Source: Candidatus Nomurabacteria bacterium GW2011_GWE2_34_25
GTDB lineage: Bacteria > Patescibacteriota > Minisyncoccia > Phycocordibacterales > UBA9973
NCBI GenBank assembly: GCA_000990325.1
Contig: LBPS01000003.1
Coordinates: 1 to 51,079 of the forward strand
Length of the DNA stretch: 51,079 nt
Reading direction: 5' to 3'
The notes beneath the pieces are model-generated. The model saw only the letters and a list, made by a program, of their open reading frames with translations. It had not been told where the DNA came from and did not search any database. Both the position numbers and the translations under genes were made by a program. Below, piece after piece: positions 32,126-40,319 of this stretch (position 1 is its first letter; each line of letters starts with the position of its first letter).

Positions 32126-32134
32126 TAATGTATT

Positions 32135-32166
32135 AAAAATCCAGAAGCAAGGTCTCTGGATTTTTT
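32135..32166. terminator. Bidirectional terminator between the Cas2-like gene and thrS
   Basis: AAAAATCCAGA, loop AGCAAGGTC, TCTGGATTTTTT forms an 11-bp stem with A and T runs, usable from both convergent genes. Confidence 0.8.
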
Positions 32167-32175
32167 AATAGACAT

Positions 32176-33921
32176 TTAGTTTAACGTTCTCTCTTTGATT
32201 TCTTTTTGCAATCTTTCTAGGAAAGATTCTATTGTTATTCCTTCGAGTTTTTCAGTACGGCCTTCTACTGTTATAACTTTTGCATCACGCTCTTTATCAC
32301 CAATGACTATTACATAAGGAGTCTTACTCATCTTTGCATCGCGAATTCTTTTACCGAGAGATTCATTTGAATCATCTAGCTCTACTCTTATGTTGGAATC
32401 TTTGAGTGTTTTATATACACTATTAGCATACTCATGTTGATGTTCTGAAATTGGCAAAACAATCACCTGGACAGGGGAAAGCCAAAGAGGGAATGCTCCA
32501 GCGAAATGCTCTATCAAGAACCCAATAAAACGCTCGTGAGTTCCAAGGGGTGCACGGTGAATTATGTATGGAGTCTTCTTTGTTCCGTCTTTGTCTGTAT
32601 ATTCAAGGTTAAATTTTTTACCCATATATAGATCAAGCTGATTTGTTGAAGCACTGAAAGATCTACCGATTGAAGAGTATACTTGGAAATCCATTTTGGG
32701 TCCATAAAAAGCAGCACCTTCATGAGCAATTTTAAAAGGAACGCCAGATATTTCCATTGCTTCTATTGTCATTTCTTCAGCAAGTTTCCAATCTTTTTCT
32801 TCTCCATGGTATTTGTCCATCTTTTTAGGGTCACGAAGAGCTAATTCCATTTCATACTTTTCAATTCCTAATACTTTGTAGTAGTATTCGTGTAATTTAA
32901 TTACATCTATAAATTCTTGTATTGCTTGTTCAGGAGTAGTGTAGATATGTGCATCGTTCATTTGCATTCCACGAACTCTCATTAATCCAAAAAGACTTCC
33001 AGAATCTTCATACCGATGACACCACCCATATTCAGCTAGTCTTAGAGGTAAGTCTTTATAACTTTTTGGTAAAGCAGAAAAAACCTTATGATGAAAGGGG
33101 CAATTCATAGGTTTTATATAATAATTATCTCCTTCTATTGATATAGGAGCATACATACTATCTTTATACAAAGGCAAATGTCCTGAAGTATAGAATAAAC
33201 TTTCTTTTGTAATTATCGGTGTTGTGACTCTCTGATATCCCCATTTTTGCTCTGTTTCTTTTGCCCAGTTTTCTAGTTCTTCTTTAATTATATTTCCTTT
33301 TGGTAACCATATAGGTAATCCCTTTCCAATCTCTTCATCAAAAGTAAATAATTCTAATTTCTTACCTAGTTCTCTATGGTCGCGTTTTTTAGCTTCTTCC
33401 TGTAGAGTTATGTATGCATCAAGTTCTTCTTTTGTGTTAAATGCTAAACCATATATACGAGTAAGCATTTTATTCTTCTCATCACCACGCCAGTAAGCTC
33501 CAGCTATACGCTCAAGCTTCCATGAACCTTCCTTAATATTTTTCATATTGTCGATATGTCCACCACGACAAAGGTCAGAGAAATTTCCTGACTTATAGAT
33601 TGTAATTTCTTCTCCTTTTTCTACTATGCCATTTATAAGTTCTTCTTTGTATACGTTCCCGGCAAACATTTTAAGTGCTTCTTCTTTGCTTAAAACTTCT
33701 TTTTCAAAAGACGTCCATGTTTTTAAAAGTTCTTTCATTTTAGCCTCAACTTTTTCTAAGTCAGTGTCAGTAATTTTGCCCTTAATATCTACATCATAGT
33801 AGAAACCATTATCTACTGCAGGCCCTAAGGTTATCTGTGAACCTGGGTAAAGTTCCAAAATAGAGGCACCTAATAGATGGGCGAGAGAGTGACGGACATG
33901 TTCTAAATTTTTATTTTCCAT
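32176..33921 (-). CDS. thrS: Threonyl-tRNA synthetase lacking the TGS domain
   Basis: The 581-residue protein begins directly at the editing domain: VRHSLAHLLGASI (HxxxH at about 11-15) and DLCRGGH (about 116-122). The class II core follows with zinc ligands in KPMNCPFHHKVF, NDAHIYTT and IIHRAPLGTHERFIG (motif 3), and the anticodon-binding domain from about 475 (VQVIVLPISEHQHEY). The roughly 60-residue N-terminal TGS domain of typical bacterial ThrRS is missing. The start is backed by an extended -10 box 6 bases upstream. The segment SASTNQLDLYMGKKFNLEY differs from the usual Q-C-G-T-x-Q-x-D-F. Confidence 0.93.
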   Translation of the reverse strand: MENKNLEHVRHSLAHLLGASILELYPGSQITLGPAVDNGFYYDVDIKGKITDTDLEKVEAKMKELLKTWTSFEKEVLSKEEALKMFAGNVYKEELINGIVEKGEEITIYKSGNFSDLCRGGHIDNMKNIKEGSWKLERIAGAYWRGDEKNKMLTRIYGLAFNTKEELDAYITLQEEAKKRDHRELGKKLELFTFDEEIGKGLPIWLPKGNIIKEELENWAKETEQKWGYQRVTTPIITKESLFYTSGHLPLYKDSMYAPISIEGDNYYIKPMNCPFHHKVFSALPKSYKDLPLRLAEYGWCHRYEDSGSLFGLMRVRGMQMNDAHIYTTPEQAIQEFIDVIKLHEYYYKVLGIEKYEMELALRDPKKMDKYHGEEKDWKLAEEMTIEAMEISGVPFKIAHEGAAFYGPKMDFQVYSSIGRSFSASTNQLDLYMGKKFNLEYTDKDGTKKTPYIIHRAPLGTHERFIGFLIEHFAGAFPLWLSPVQVIVLPISEHQHEYANSVYKTLKDSNIRVELDDSNESLGKRIRDAKMSKTPYVIVIGDKERDAKVITVEGRTEKLEGITIESFLERLQKEIKERTLN

Positions 33922-33927
33922 TATTTT

Positions 33928-33936
33928 ATAATATCA
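33928..33936 (-). promoter_or_regulatory. Leaderless extended -10 promoter TGA-TATTAT (minus strand)
   Basis: On the minus strand TGA-TATTAT is followed by 6 bases (AAAATA) and the thrS ATG. A weak -35 CTTACA lies 17 bases further upstream. Confidence 0.65.
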
Positions 33937-33968
33937 TAAAAAGGTTTTTTTGTAAGGGTATTTTTTAT

Positions 33969-34030
33969 TTGACAAAACATTGAATATATTATATTATACT
34001 GACGAAATGGGACTAGGCGATTATTGCTGA
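33969..34030 (+). promoter_or_regulatory. Promoter with a 7-codon leader ORF
   Basis: TTGACA (33969-33974) is followed by TATTAT (33992-33997) at 17 bases or TATACT (33995-34000). An ATG at 34007, 6 bases after TATACT, opens MGLGDYC-stop (34007-34030). The Nudix-like gene starts 31 bases further on. Confidence 0.5.
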
Positions 34031-34061
34031 AACCTTAAAAAAATAACCAAAATCAACCATA

Positions 34062-34580
34062 ATGTCTAGAATGTTTTACCGAAATCGCAAATTTCTCGAG
34101 GAGAGATTAGCGGAAGTATTGAGTGAGGGGTATGACAGTCTTCATGTGCCAGGAGGAAGATCTCTGGATTGTACATTTTCAAGTTTTGTATTTGCCTGGT
34201 TTTATGACCAATTATTGAGAGAAAAATTTCTAATAGTTCTGCCATACAAATCAGACTTTTTTAAGCTTGAAATAACTATTCCATTAAAAAAAAGAGAATC
34301 TCCGGCCCAAACAGCTGTCAGGGAATTTGCCGAAGAAACGGGCATAAAGATATCTAGGAGTGATCTCAAGCTTTTCCATAAATTTAATGTATATGAAAAA
34401 GGGAAAGAAAGAATTGCCCATACAAAATACTTTTTTCACTACACAAAGTATTTGACTCTTGTTGAGATTCCTGAAAACTTCTATGAAGCATTAGGTGAAA
34501 TAAGTTCACCATTTTTTATAAAAAGCACACTAGTTAAGTATTTTTTATTCCCCGGCCATTATGCCGCGTTAATAAAATAA
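34062..34580 (+). CDS. Nudix-like hydrolase, divergent
   Basis: The 172-residue protein contains RESPAQTAVREFAEETGI (about 80-97), which fits E-x7-R-E-x2-E-E-x-G of the Nudix box, but the leading Gly is replaced (ITIPLKKRE). The catalytic Glu residues are kept, so activity is possible. The N-terminal 60 residues, with LHVPGGRSLDCTFSSF, do not match a family I know. The gene has its own promoter, a leader mini-ORF and a terminator. Confidence 0.65.
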   Translation: MSRMFYRNRKFLEERLAEVLSEGYDSLHVPGGRSLDCTFSSFVFAWFYDQLLREKFLIVLPYKSDFFKLEITIPLKKRESPAQTAVREFAEETGIKISRSDLKLFHKFNVYEKGKERIAHTKYFFHYTKYLTLVEIPENFYEALGEISSPFFIKSTLVKYFLFPGHYAALIK

Positions 34581-34599
34581 CTTACATAAATTTTTAATC

Positions 34600-34626
34600 A
34601 GCCAGATCTTCAAGATCTGGCTTTTC
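34600..34626 (+). terminator. Intrinsic terminator
   Basis: AGCCAGATC-TTCAA-GATCTGGCT followed by TTTTC. Confidence 0.85.
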
Positions 34627-34650
34627 ATTTGCATTTTAAGCAAAAATCAG

Positions 34651-34656
34651 TATACT
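34651..34656 (+). promoter_or_regulatory. Leaderless -10 box TATACT for rpmF
   Basis: TATACT is followed by 7 bases and the ATG at 34664. Confidence 0.55.
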
Positions 34657-34663
34657 ATTATAC

Positions 34664-34870
34664 ATGGTAATACGAATGCGACACACACGAGCCCATACAG
34701 GGAATCGTCGATCACATCATGCTTTAAAAGCAAAGACTTTTGCTGTCTGTACTAATTGCGAACAGCCAAAGGAAACTCACATTGTTTGTAAGAACTGTGG
34801 CTTTTATCGTGGCCGTAAGGTTGTCGATGTGGTTAAAAAAGTAGAAAAGAAACAAGCAAAGAAGAAGTAG
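34664..34870 (+). CDS. rpmF: 50S ribosomal protein L32
   Basis: The 68-residue protein has the L32 pattern: an Arg-rich N-terminus with NRRSHHALKAKTF (about 14-26), then a zinc ribbon CTNCEQPKETHIVCKNCG (about 29-46) and a Lys-rich tail. This is the Cys4, zinc-binding form. It is followed after about 100 bases by the NusB-Nudix gene, which is probably co-transcribed. Confidence 0.93.
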   Translation: MVIRMRHTRAHTGNRRSHHALKAKTFAVCTNCEQPKETHIVCKNCGFYRGRKVVDVVKKVEKKQAKKK

Positions 34871-34973
34871 TTTATAAAGTAGAAAGTTCTAAAGTTTGTA
34901 GAGTATTATTAAGGCATATTTATTATTGCTTTATATCTTTAAAAACTTTATAACTTTTAACTTACCCATAATT

Positions 34974-35879
34974 ATGGCAAACAGGCACCTTTCACGTTCA
35001 ATTGTTCTTCAGACACTCTTTGAGTGGGATTTTGCTATGGAGAAAGATACAACCCCAGAAGAGATGCTCGAGCGTAATATACAAGAGTTTGGTCCAGGTC
35101 TTGATGACTCCCACTTCATGAGTGAGATATTTCTCGGTATCATAAAGAAAAAGGTAATTATAGATGAGATTCTAGAGAAGGCTGCCCCTGACTGGCCTAT
35201 CGACAAGATTTCTATTGTAGATCGGAACATTCTTCGTTTAGGACTATACGAACTTCTTTTTGGAGATAGAGAGCAGGTGCCACCTAAGGTTGCCATAAAC
35301 GAAGCTATTGAACTCGCAAAAAGTTTTGGAGGTGAGAACTCTAGCCGGTTTATAAATGGAGTCCTGGGAGGTGTTTATAAAGAGCTTGGCGAACCTGGCA
35401 AGGATGATGTTGGAAACAAGAAGAAACATAAACATTTTGAGACAGATCCAACTAAATTTCCGATAGAGAAAAAGGCTGGAGCTGTTGTGTATGCCATAAA
35501 AGATGGGCAGATATATTTTGCTTTTGTTCATGATGTATTTGGATACTGGACACTATCAAAAGGAAGTATTGAAGATGGTGAAAATGAAGAGCAAGGCGCA
35601 ATCAGAGAAATAAAAGAAGAAATGGGAGTAGATATAAAAGTCAAAGAACTCCTTGGTCGTAGTGAATATATTGCTACTCATCCAGAGAATGGAAAGATAC
35701 GTAAACAAGTGGTATTCTTTTTAGGAGAGACAGATTACACTGATTTAGTTCTTGAAAAAGATTGTGGTGGGCTAGATGATGCCAGATGGTTTCCAATGGA
35801 AGAAGTGGCAAATCTTAAAATATATGACAATATGGTGCCACTTTTAACAAAGGCCGTTGAAATATTAACAAAAAACTAG
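34974..35879 (+). CDS. nusB: NusB-Nudix fusion protein
   Basis: The start is set at ATG 34974 (MANRHLSRSIVLQ); an upstream in-frame start at 34926 would add 16 unrelated residues. Residues 1-140 of 301 are a NusB domain: RSIVLQTLFEWDF, then VDRNILRLGLYELL (about 84-97) and KVAINEAIELAKSFGGENSSRFINGVLGG (key residues N-E-A-x-E-L-A-K-x-F). After a Lys-rich linker, residues about 150-301 are a Nudix domain with a perfect box, GSIEDGENEEQGAIREIKEE plus MGV (about 196-218). NusB binds boxA RNA with S10 in antitermination; what a tethered Nudix enzyme adds is unknown. Confidence 0.9.
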   Translation: MANRHLSRSIVLQTLFEWDFAMEKDTTPEEMLERNIQEFGPGLDDSHFMSEIFLGIIKKKVIIDEILEKAAPDWPIDKISIVDRNILRLGLYELLFGDREQVPPKVAINEAIELAKSFGGENSSRFINGVLGGVYKELGEPGKDDVGNKKKHKHFETDPTKFPIEKKAGAVVYAIKDGQIYFAFVHDVFGYWTLSKGSIEDGENEEQGAIREIKEEMGVDIKVKELLGRSEYIATHPENGKIRKQVVFFLGETDYTDLVLEKDCGGLDDARWFPMEEVANLKIYDNMVPLLTKAVEILTKN

Positions 35880-35902
35880 CTACTAATAGTTAGATACTAA
35901 TT

Positions 35903-36598
35903 ATGATTGATTTTTCTTTATTTGAAAAAAAGACAAAAATAATCTTTAAAGACAAAAAGCTTCTCGAGCAAGCTTTTATTCATCGTTCTTATATCAATGA
36001 AAATAGCGGAGGGAGGCTCTGCCACAATGAACGTTTGGAATTTTTAGGTGATGCTGTCCTTGAACTTATCGTCACTGATTATCTTTATAATAAATATCCT
36101 GATAGGGATGAGGGCGAGCTGACGGCTTATCGTTCAGCCCTTGTAAATGCGATTATCATAGGCGAGATAGCTTTATCTTTAGGGATGAACGACTATCTAC
36201 TTTTGTCCAAAGGTGAAGCAAAAGATATAGGGAAAGCCCGTAGCTATATACTAGCCAATACTTATGAAGCTTATGTAGGAGCTGTTTACCTAGATCAAGG
36301 ATATGATGTCGCTCGTGATTTTATTAGCGATACTTTATTTGGTAAGATTGATGACATCGTGGCACAGAAGCTATGGCGTGATGCGAAAAGTCTTGTTCAA
36401 GAAAAAGCTCAAGAATATGTAAATGTTACTCCTTCATACAAAGTTATAAATGAAGTTGGTCCTGACCACGACAAACACTTCACTGTTGGTATTTTCTTTG
36501 GCGAGGATAAAATAGCAGAAGGTAAAGGTCACTCCAAACAAGAAGCTGAACAGTCAGCAGCGAGGAAGGCATTAGAAGTTAAAGATTGGCTCGATTAA
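35903..36598 (+). CDS. rnc: Ribonuclease III, with Asn at a metal-ligand position
   Basis: RNase III cleaves double-stranded RNA in rRNA and mRNA processing. The 231-residue protein has the signature NERLEFLGDAVLELIV (about 43-58) with Glu and Asp ligands. A second catalytic block, ILANTYEAYVGAVYLDQG (about 116-133), and a C-terminal dsRNA-binding domain (about 165-228, with AEGKGHSKQEAEQSAARKAL) follow. In the second block the usual A-D-x-x-E-A reads A-N-T-Y-E-A, so the first acidic ligand is Asn while the essential Glu is kept. smc starts 1 base after its stop, a common bacterial pairing. Confidence 0.93.
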   Translation: MIDFSLFEKKTKIIFKDKKLLEQAFIHRSYINENSGGRLCHNERLEFLGDAVLELIVTDYLYNKYPDRDEGELTAYRSALVNAIIIGEIALSLGMNDYLLLSKGEAKDIGKARSYILANTYEAYVGAVYLDQGYDVARDFISDTLFGKIDDIVAQKLWRDAKSLVQEKAQEYVNVTPSYKVINEVGPDHDKHFTVGIFFGEDKIAEGKGHSKQEAEQSAARKALEVKDWLD

Positions 36599-36599
36599 A

Positions 36600-38882
36600 A
36601 TGACACTAAAGTCTATTGAATTATTTGGATTTAAATCATTCGGGAAAAAAAGTTCTCTTTCTTTTACCAATCCTATTACTTGTGTTGTAGGTCCAAATGG
36701 TTCTGGTAAATCAAATATAGTAGAAGCTATGCGTTTTGTTTTAGGGGAACAATCCATGAAATCTCTTCGAGGGAAAGGAGGGTCTGATCTCATCTTTAAG
36801 GGTTCCAAGATGATCTCCTCATCAAATAGAGCCAGTGTGAATATAACTTTTGATAATAGTAAAAAGATTTTTTCTTTTACAAATAGTGGAATAGGCATAT
36901 CTCTTGATTATGATGAGATTGTTATTGGACGTGAAGTTTTTGCAGATGGAGCGAACAAGTATAGTATTAATGGCACAGAGGTAAGGCTCAAAGATGTCAT
37001 TGATTTGCTTGCATCTGTTAATATCGGTAGTTCAGGACACCATATCATTTCTCAAGGTGAAGCTGATCGAGTACTCAATGCCTCAAACAAAGATCGTCGT
37101 AGTATGATCGAAGATGCTTTGGGTCTAAAGATTTATCAATATCGCATAAAGGAGTCAGAAAGAAAATTAGACAAGACAATAATAAATATGAAAGAAGTGA
37201 CGGCACTTCGTCGTGAGATCGCACCTCACTTGAACTTTTTGAAAAAACAAGTAGAGAAAGTAGAGCGTGCACGCACAATGCGCGAAGATCTTCGGGGTTT
37301 GTACAAGACGTATTTTTCTAGGGAATTTACATATATTAGCAATGAAGGTAGTAGGATAGCAAATATGCGTCGTCAATTAGACGAGAAGGCATTATATTTA
37401 GATAATAAAATAAGTGATTTAGAAAAACTTAAAGATAATAATGTTACAGAAAGTGAAACATTAAAAATAATAAAAGAAAAGGAATTGAAACTTCAGGAAG
37501 TCAGAAGCAAGAGAGACGACGTAGCTCGTTCCTTAGGGCGTATAGAGGGTATTATAGAGGGTATAGAACGGCATTTTGCAAAGATACCGGAAGTCAAAGA
37601 GCATATTATTAAAGAATCCGAATGGAAGTCTCTTGTAGAAGATTTGGAGTTGAAAATTGATGAGGCGATACAGCAAGAAGATATATCTATAGTTATAAAT
37701 ATCCTTCGTAACATCAAATCAAAGCTTGGAGAATTTACACATAGTGTGACAGAAGAGAAATCAGATATGTCAGTACTGACCGAAAATGCTGAGTATCTCG
37801 AAATGCAAAAAGCTAAAGAAGAAATTATCCTTTCTATTTCTAATATAAAAGAAGAAGAAAAAAATATTGTAGATGAAATAAATAATCTAAAAGAAAAAGA
37901 AAAAGAATCACAGTCCGTCTTTCGAGACAATGAACGTGCCTTGTATGACGTCCTTCGTGACAAGAATGAAGTCGTGTCGTCTATACATGGATTAAGTTTT
38001 GAAGAAGAGAGGTTACTTTCTATCAAGAATGCATTTGAGATGGAGCTTGCCGAAGGGGGAGTCCTCATAGGAAGAGAGGTTGTGGATTATGCTCGGATGA
38101 AAGTTGAAGGAGAAATAGTGAGAAGTACCCAAGAAGATCTCCGTCGTAAAATTGAACGCATCAAGATTAAGCTTGAAGATTCTGGTAGCGGTAATGCAGG
38201 AGAAATTATGAAAGAGTATGATGATACTATGGAAAGAGATGTGTTCCTTGGAAGAGAATTAGAAGATTTAAATAAAAGTATTGATTCACTCCGTTTACTC
38301 ATCCAAGAATTAAAAGAAACATTGGACAAAGAATTTAAAACAGGCGTAGAAAAGATAAACAAGCAGTTCCAAGAATTCTTCGCACTTATGTTCGGTGGCG
38401 GTTCTGCATTTTTATCTATCACAATGGAACACAAGAAGCCCAAGAAGAGTGATGAGAAAGTTTCGGCTGATGATGAAGGAGATGAAGAGAGTGAGGGCGA
38501 AGAAGAAAACAGTGACTTAGGATTTGAGCGGGGGATAGAGATCAACGTGACCTTACCTCAGAAGAAGGTGAAAGACTTACATATGCTCTCTGGTGGCGAG
38601 AGGTCACTGACTTCTATTGCACTTCTATTTGCAGTCTCACAAGTGAACCCTCCACCATTTCTAGTTCTCGATGAAACTGATGCGGCTCTCGATGAAGCTA
38701 ACTCTCGTAAGTATGGAAATATGCTTGAGAATCTATCGAAGTATTCACAGCTTATAGTGGTAACTCACAACAGAGAGACAATGTCTCGAGCCCAAGTCCT
38801 CTACGGAGTGACAATGAGTGCCGAAGGTGCATCCAAGCTCCTATCCATACGACTCGAAGACGCCACAAGTTATGCCAAATAA
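36600..38882 (+). CDS. smc: Short SMC-type ATPase, no recognisable hinge
   Basis: SMC proteins organise and segregate chromosomes. This 760-residue copy has an N-terminal head with FGFKSFGKKSSLSF and Walker A VVGPNGSGKSNIVEAM (about 29-44), a long coiled coil (about 165-610) and a C-terminal head. The latter has the signature LHMLSGGERSLTSIALLFA, Walker B FLVLDETDAALDEAN and VTHNRETM. Typical SMC is about 1,150-1,200 residues with a Gly-rich hinge in the middle of the coil; I see no hinge here. An acidic insert (about 617-640) interrupts the C-terminal head. It follows rnc directly, as smc does in many bacteria, which supports orthology rather than a SbcC/Rad50 identity. Confidence 0.85.
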   Translation: MTLKSIELFGFKSFGKKSSLSFTNPITCVVGPNGSGKSNIVEAMRFVLGEQSMKSLRGKGGSDLIFKGSKMISSSNRASVNITFDNSKKIFSFTNSGIGISLDYDEIVIGREVFADGANKYSINGTEVRLKDVIDLLASVNIGSSGHHIISQGEADRVLNASNKDRRSMIEDALGLKIYQYRIKESERKLDKTIINMKEVTALRREIAPHLNFLKKQVEKVERARTMREDLRGLYKTYFSREFTYISNEGSRIANMRRQLDEKALYLDNKISDLEKLKDNNVTESETLKIIKEKELKLQEVRSKRDDVARSLGRIEGIIEGIERHFAKIPEVKEHIIKESEWKSLVEDLELKIDEAIQQEDISIVINILRNIKSKLGEFTHSVTEEKSDMSVLTENAEYLEMQKAKEEIILSISNIKEEEKNIVDEINNLKEKEKESQSVFRDNERALYDVLRDKNEVVSSIHGLSFEEERLLSIKNAFEMELAEGGVLIGREVVDYARMKVEGEIVRSTQEDLRRKIERIKIKLEDSGSGNAGEIMKEYDDTMERDVFLGRELEDLNKSIDSLRLLIQELKETLDKEFKTGVEKINKQFQEFFALMFGGGSAFLSITMEHKKPKKSDEKVSADDEGDEESEGEEENSDLGFERGIEINVTLPQKKVKDLHMLSGGERSLTSIALLFAVSQVNPPPFLVLDETDAALDEANSRKYGNMLENLSKYSQLIVVTHNRETMSRAQVLYGVTMSAEGASKLLSIRLEDATSYAK

Positions 38883-38883
38883 C

Positions 38884-38933
38884 CAGATAGTGGCAAGGCC
38901 ACTATCTGTAAAACCTTTGTAATCAAGGGTTTA
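38884..38933 (+). terminator. Two tandem hairpins after smc
   Basis: CAGATAGTGG-CAAGG-CCACTATCTG (38884-38908) is followed by AAACCTTT and AGGGTTTA forming a second stem ending near TTTTG. Confidence 0.65.
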
Positions 38934-38953
38934 TTTTGATGTACATTTTGTTA

Positions 38954-39002
38954 TTGACATAGCTATGTTTTTGTGATATAATAGACCCAAATGAAAGTAT
39001 AA
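38954..39002 (+). promoter_or_regulatory. Strong promoter TTGACA-17-TGA-TATAAT with a 3-codon leader ORF
   Basis: The -35 TTGACA (38954-38959) and -10 TATAAT (38977-38982) are both consensus with a 17-base spacer. An ATG at 38991 opens MKV-stop (38991-39002). This is the closest match to the sigma70 consensus in the window. Confidence 0.8.
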
Positions 39003-39095
39003 GTTAATAAATACTAAAAGTTGACCTTAAATGTGTCGATGAGGTGGTTTGTTATTATTTTTCATAAAATATTTGAAACTTTAATACATACAATT

Positions 39096-40220
39096 ATGAA
39101 ACGCATGTTTTTTGTTTTCTTCTTGACCGCGATTTTTTTCGCAAGTTTGCCATCATTTGGTCGTGTTCGCATTAAACCAAAAACGGACACAATAGTTGTT
39201 GCTGAACAAAAGCAGTATTCTGCAGAGGAAACTGCCGCTGCTAACTTGGTTCGCAAAGCGAACAAAATTAACAAGTTGGCAAACGAAAACCTAATTAAGC
39301 CAGGCCAAAAGCTGGTGTATCCCTACCCAAGCGATAATGACCGTTTGAATGTCACCGTTATACAGGATGACTATCAATTGAAGATCGCTAAAAAAATTAA
39401 CGCAGGAGGATATAATCCTGGGTATCATTTTGTTCTAGATTCGACACTGCAAATTCCAGAAAAGCAAAAGGCCTCTGAAGACTCTGTTGTTTTCACACTG
39501 GAGCCGGAAACGAAAAATTATACCACTCTGTTGTGGTTCTTGGTTATCTGCTTGATTGTTTTTATTGCTTTTCTTATTTTTAAATTTCTGAAAGCTATTA
39601 AAGAAAAAGAAAATATTGCAGGGCAATTAGAAAATATGTCAGACTCAAACTGGCTGCTGGGACAAGAACTAGAGGAAACAAGAAACAAACTTCCTATTGA
39701 AGCTCCTGAGGTTGTTGATTCAGAATGGCTAAAGCAGAACAATCCTGTCGGAAACGACATTACTAACTCTTCTTCTGATCTCGTTCAGGAAACTATTGCA
39801 AGGGTTTATGGAAAAAAGCCAGATTTCATTGCACAAGCAATGGTTACAACTGGTGAAAATGCAATTTCTATGAACTTTAGTCATAATCGTACAGCTAAAA
39901 CCGGATTAAACAATGTTGTTGTTTATCTTGGTTGGAACTGGGATTTAGAAAAAAATGCATGGATTGAAGTTGGTATGATTGCTTCAGCTTGCTCAAATGG
40001 CTTTGAAGTAAACCCAGAGCGTGTAGAAAAAATGGCTTCATTGTTTGTATTTGTTGAGCTTGCCAAAAAAAATCAGCATCCGGTTGTGTATTCAGGGGGT
40101 ACTGTTCCAGAAGGAACAATCTATCCCGAATTAGTGAAGGAGTTAGTGATTAAATATCACGAAGCCAATATCACTGATTTACGTAAAGCAGGCATGTTGG
40201 TAGAAATACCAAAAAACTAA
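39096..40220 (+). CDS. Membrane protein with LysM-like segment, function unknown
   Basis: The start at ATG 39096 gives a clean signal peptide (KRMFFVFFLTAIFFASLPSFG). An upstream in-frame start at 39021 would bury it. Of 374 residues, about 50-80 (ANKINKLANENLIKPGQKLVYP) resemble the I-x-x-x-N-x-L-x-x-G-Q-x-L of LysM peptidoglycan-binding repeats. A central membrane helix (about 147-167) follows, then a coiled segment and a globular C-terminal domain of about 140 residues that I do not recognise. Codon choice looks less AT-biased than in neighbouring genes, and the promoter is near consensus; acquisition by transfer is possible. Confidence 0.65.
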   Translation: MKRMFFVFFLTAIFFASLPSFGRVRIKPKTDTIVVAEQKQYSAEETAAANLVRKANKINKLANENLIKPGQKLVYPYPSDNDRLNVTVIQDDYQLKIAKKINAGGYNPGYHFVLDSTLQIPEKQKASEDSVVFTLEPETKNYTTLLWFLVICLIVFIAFLIFKFLKAIKEKENIAGQLENMSDSNWLLGQELEETRNKLPIEAPEVVDSEWLKQNNPVGNDITNSSSDLVQETIARVYGKKPDFIAQAMVTTGENAISMNFSHNRTAKTGLNNVVVYLGWNWDLEKNAWIEVGMIASACSNGFEVNPERVEKMASLFVFVELAKKNQHPVVYSGGTVPEGTIYPELVKELVIKYHEANITDLRKAGMLVEIPKN

Positions 40221-40260
40221 CAAGGAAAGAAAGAAATTTTTCTTCTCCTTAATCCTATCT

Positions 40261-40300
40261 AAAGAACCGTTGCAACTAGTTTGCAGGGGTTCTTTTTTTG
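40261..40300 (+). terminator. Intrinsic terminator
   Basis: AAGAACC (40263-40269) pairs with GGTTCTT (40287-40293), with an inner TTGCAA/TTTGCA pairing, followed by a T run. Confidence 0.75.
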
Positions 40301-40319
40301 TGTGGATGGATAAATAATT

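Noticed and set aside
37493-38545. Two long minus-strand ORFs opposite smc
   Set aside because: Ser/Phe-rich antisense of Glu/Lys-rich coiled coil; no promoter or homology signal.
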